A DNA stretch of 64,000 bases from assembly GCF_004135285.1 (NCBI RefSeq), contig NZ_CP035494.1, positions 3,472,001-3,536,000 of the forward strand, given 5' to 3'. Shown here piece by piece: positions 63,022 through 64,000 of this stretch (positions are counted from its first letter, which is position 1; each line of letters starts with the position of its first letter). This stretch comes from Microbacterium protaetiae. Lineage in GTDB: Bacteria; Actinomycetota; Actinomycetes; Actinomycetales; Microbacteriaceae. Both the position numbers and the translations under genes were made by a program. Under the pieces are notes generated by a model that worked only from the letters and a program-made list of their open reading frames with translations, searched no databases and had not been told where the DNA came from.

Positions 63022-64000
63022 TCAGCGTGGGACACGCGCGTTTAGCCAGGTAGTCACCGTTTCGTGCCACCGGTCGGGGTCGGTGTTCCAGCAGAGGGTG
63101 TGGCCGGCGTCGAAGGTCTCCAGCTCGACGAGGTCCGGGTGGGCGTCTCGGAGTCCTTGTGAGAGCCGGATCGGTGCGGAATCGTCTCGGGTGCCGTGGA
63201 GGATCAGGGTCGGCGTGGCGAGGTCTGCGGCTCGGGATGTCCAGTCGAAGGAGCGAAGTGGGATGCTGCCCGGCAACCCGACTGCACGCGCCAGCGGGGT
63301 GACGGTGAGCCACGGGATCGCGAGGTGTCCGGCTGCTGCGGGCAGTCCGCTGCGAACACAGTTGGACTTGATGACCTCGCGCCAGTTCAGGACTGGTGAG
63401 TCGAGCACAAGCGCGGCGATCAACCCCTCGTGTCGCGGCCGGTCGGCGAGCTGGAGGGCAATCGCGGCACCCATCGACCAGCCGAAGAGCACGATTCGTT
63501 GGGCTCCGCGTCGGACGGCGCATCCGATGGCTTCGTCAACGTCTCTCATCTCGGTGCGGCCGAGGGTCACTCGGCCGGTGCCAACGTGTGGCCCTTCTGC
63601 TGTGTTGCGGTAGCTGACGACCAGTGAGGTGTACCCGAGCTCGGTCGCGACGCGGACGCCTCGAAGCGTGCCGGCACGGGAGCTGCCGAGGCCGTGGATG
63701 TGGATCGCCCAGGTCGAAGGGTCGCCGTCGATGCGCCAGGCCGGGCACGATCCTGCGGGAGCGGCGATGGCGATTTCGCGGGCATGAAGTCCGGCCTCGG
63801 CTGGGGTGGCGTAGTAGATGCCGCTCCACGAGGCGCGGTCGCCGACCTTCGGAGTGAAGCCCGATGTGGTGCCCGTGATCCTGCGGGCGACGCGAGTAGG
63901 TCCGCGATCGGTGATCTCTGCGGAGAGCTGTGCCCAGCGGTCGTGCTCGAACCAGAGGTTGTAGATGCCGTGCGCGGTGGTCTGGTCGGTGCGGTCGAGC
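63022..64000 (-). CDS. Alpha/beta hydrolase, partial (5' end outside window)
   Basis: The frame is open from the right edge to a stop at 63022, giving at least 325 residues. There is a beta-rich start (GTTSGFTPKVGDRASWSG, IYYATP), the oxyanion loop IHIHGLGSSRAGTLRG, the nucleophile elbow VLFGWSMGAAIAL, an Asp in LILHGTRDDSAPIRL and the final His in DAGHTLCWN, so the Ser-Asp-His triad is complete. It is a probable serine esterase or peptidase of unknown substrate, with no sign of a break. It precedes the BREX operon on the same strand, 135 bases away, and may be island cargo or chromosomal flank. Confidence 0.85.
   Translation of the reverse strand, partial: LDRTDQTTAHGIYNLWFEHDRWAQLSAEITDRGPTRVARRITGTTSGFTPKVGDRASWSGIYYATPAEAGLHAREIAIAAPAGSCPAWRIDGDPSTWAIHIHGLGSSRAGTLRGVRVATELGYTSLVVSYRNTAEGPHVGTGRVTLGRTEMRDVDEAIGCAVRRGAQRIVLFGWSMGAAIALQLADRPRHEGLIAALVLDSPVLNWREVIKSNCVRSGLPAAAGHLAIPWLTVTPLARAVGLPGSIPLRSFDWTSRAADLATPTLILHGTRDDSAPIRLSQGLRDAHPDLVELETFDAGHTLCWNTDPDRWHETVTTWLNARVPR

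Overview
The window is high-GC DNA from an actinobacterium, most likely a member of the Microbacteriaceae close to Microbacterium. The evidence is the very high GC with G/C-biased third codon positions, GTG and TTG starts, many 4-bp ATGA or GTGA overlaps, a DUF2510/DUF805 protein, DUF7882 paralogs and the gene order holA-comEC-comEA-leuS. Calls were made by eye from translated motifs, gene order and repeats; no database was searched.

The left part (1 to about 37.9 kb) is mostly chromosomal backbone. It holds a partial sensor-kinase-like gene, lepA, a GH1 glycosidase with an MFS transporter, rpsT, holA, a frameshifted comEC, comEA, a seven-copy 94-bp minisatellite, leuS, pabB, a DedA protein and an App1-type phosphatase. 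A 127-bp duplication of the start of an SRAP (HMCES/YedK) gene flanks about 0.87 kb of foreign-looking DNA. Then come the intact SRAP gene, a NUDIX gene and a DNA-glycosylase-like gene in one operon. Next are an AidB-like acyl-CoA dehydrogenase, a PQQ-type sugar dehydrogenase, an NCS1 permease with an isochorismatase-like hydrolase, and a complete Opp/Dpp-type ABC importer translationally coupled to a GH3 beta-glycosidase, divergent from a TetR regulator with visible operators. A stress-type cluster follows: ferritin-like DUF892, two DUF7882 paralogs, an FHA-like protein and small membrane proteins.

From about 37.9 to 39.3 kb the DNA is genetic wreckage: an SDR pseudogene and a probable Imm-5-like pseudogene fused by deletions, and what may be the tail of a serine recombinase. 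This looks like the left border of a mobile region.

The right part (39.3 to about 62.9 kb) is an accessory island. It carries a small membrane protein and a DprA paralog often seen in actinobacterial mobile elements, a zinc-hook AAA ATPase resembling RloC/PrrC anticodon nucleases, and a MobF (TrwC/TraI-like) relaxase. It also has a dead C5-cytosine methyltransferase gene with a 65-bp inverted-repeat element in it, a DUF262/GmrSD-like nuclease, and a complete type-1-like BREX phage-defence operon (brxA-brxB-brxC-pglX-pglZ-brxL). Upstream of brxA lie an excisionase-type HTH gene and an unrecognised 44-codon ORF that overlaps both neighbours by ATGA. A partial alpha/beta hydrolase runs off the right edge.

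In function, the island is a mobilisable element whose main cargo is layered phage defence: BREX, a GmrSD-like type IV restriction candidate and a candidate RloC-type ATPase. The least described parts are the coupled 44-codon ORF, the ATPase with a possible anticodon-nuclease triad, and the inverted-repeat miniature element.
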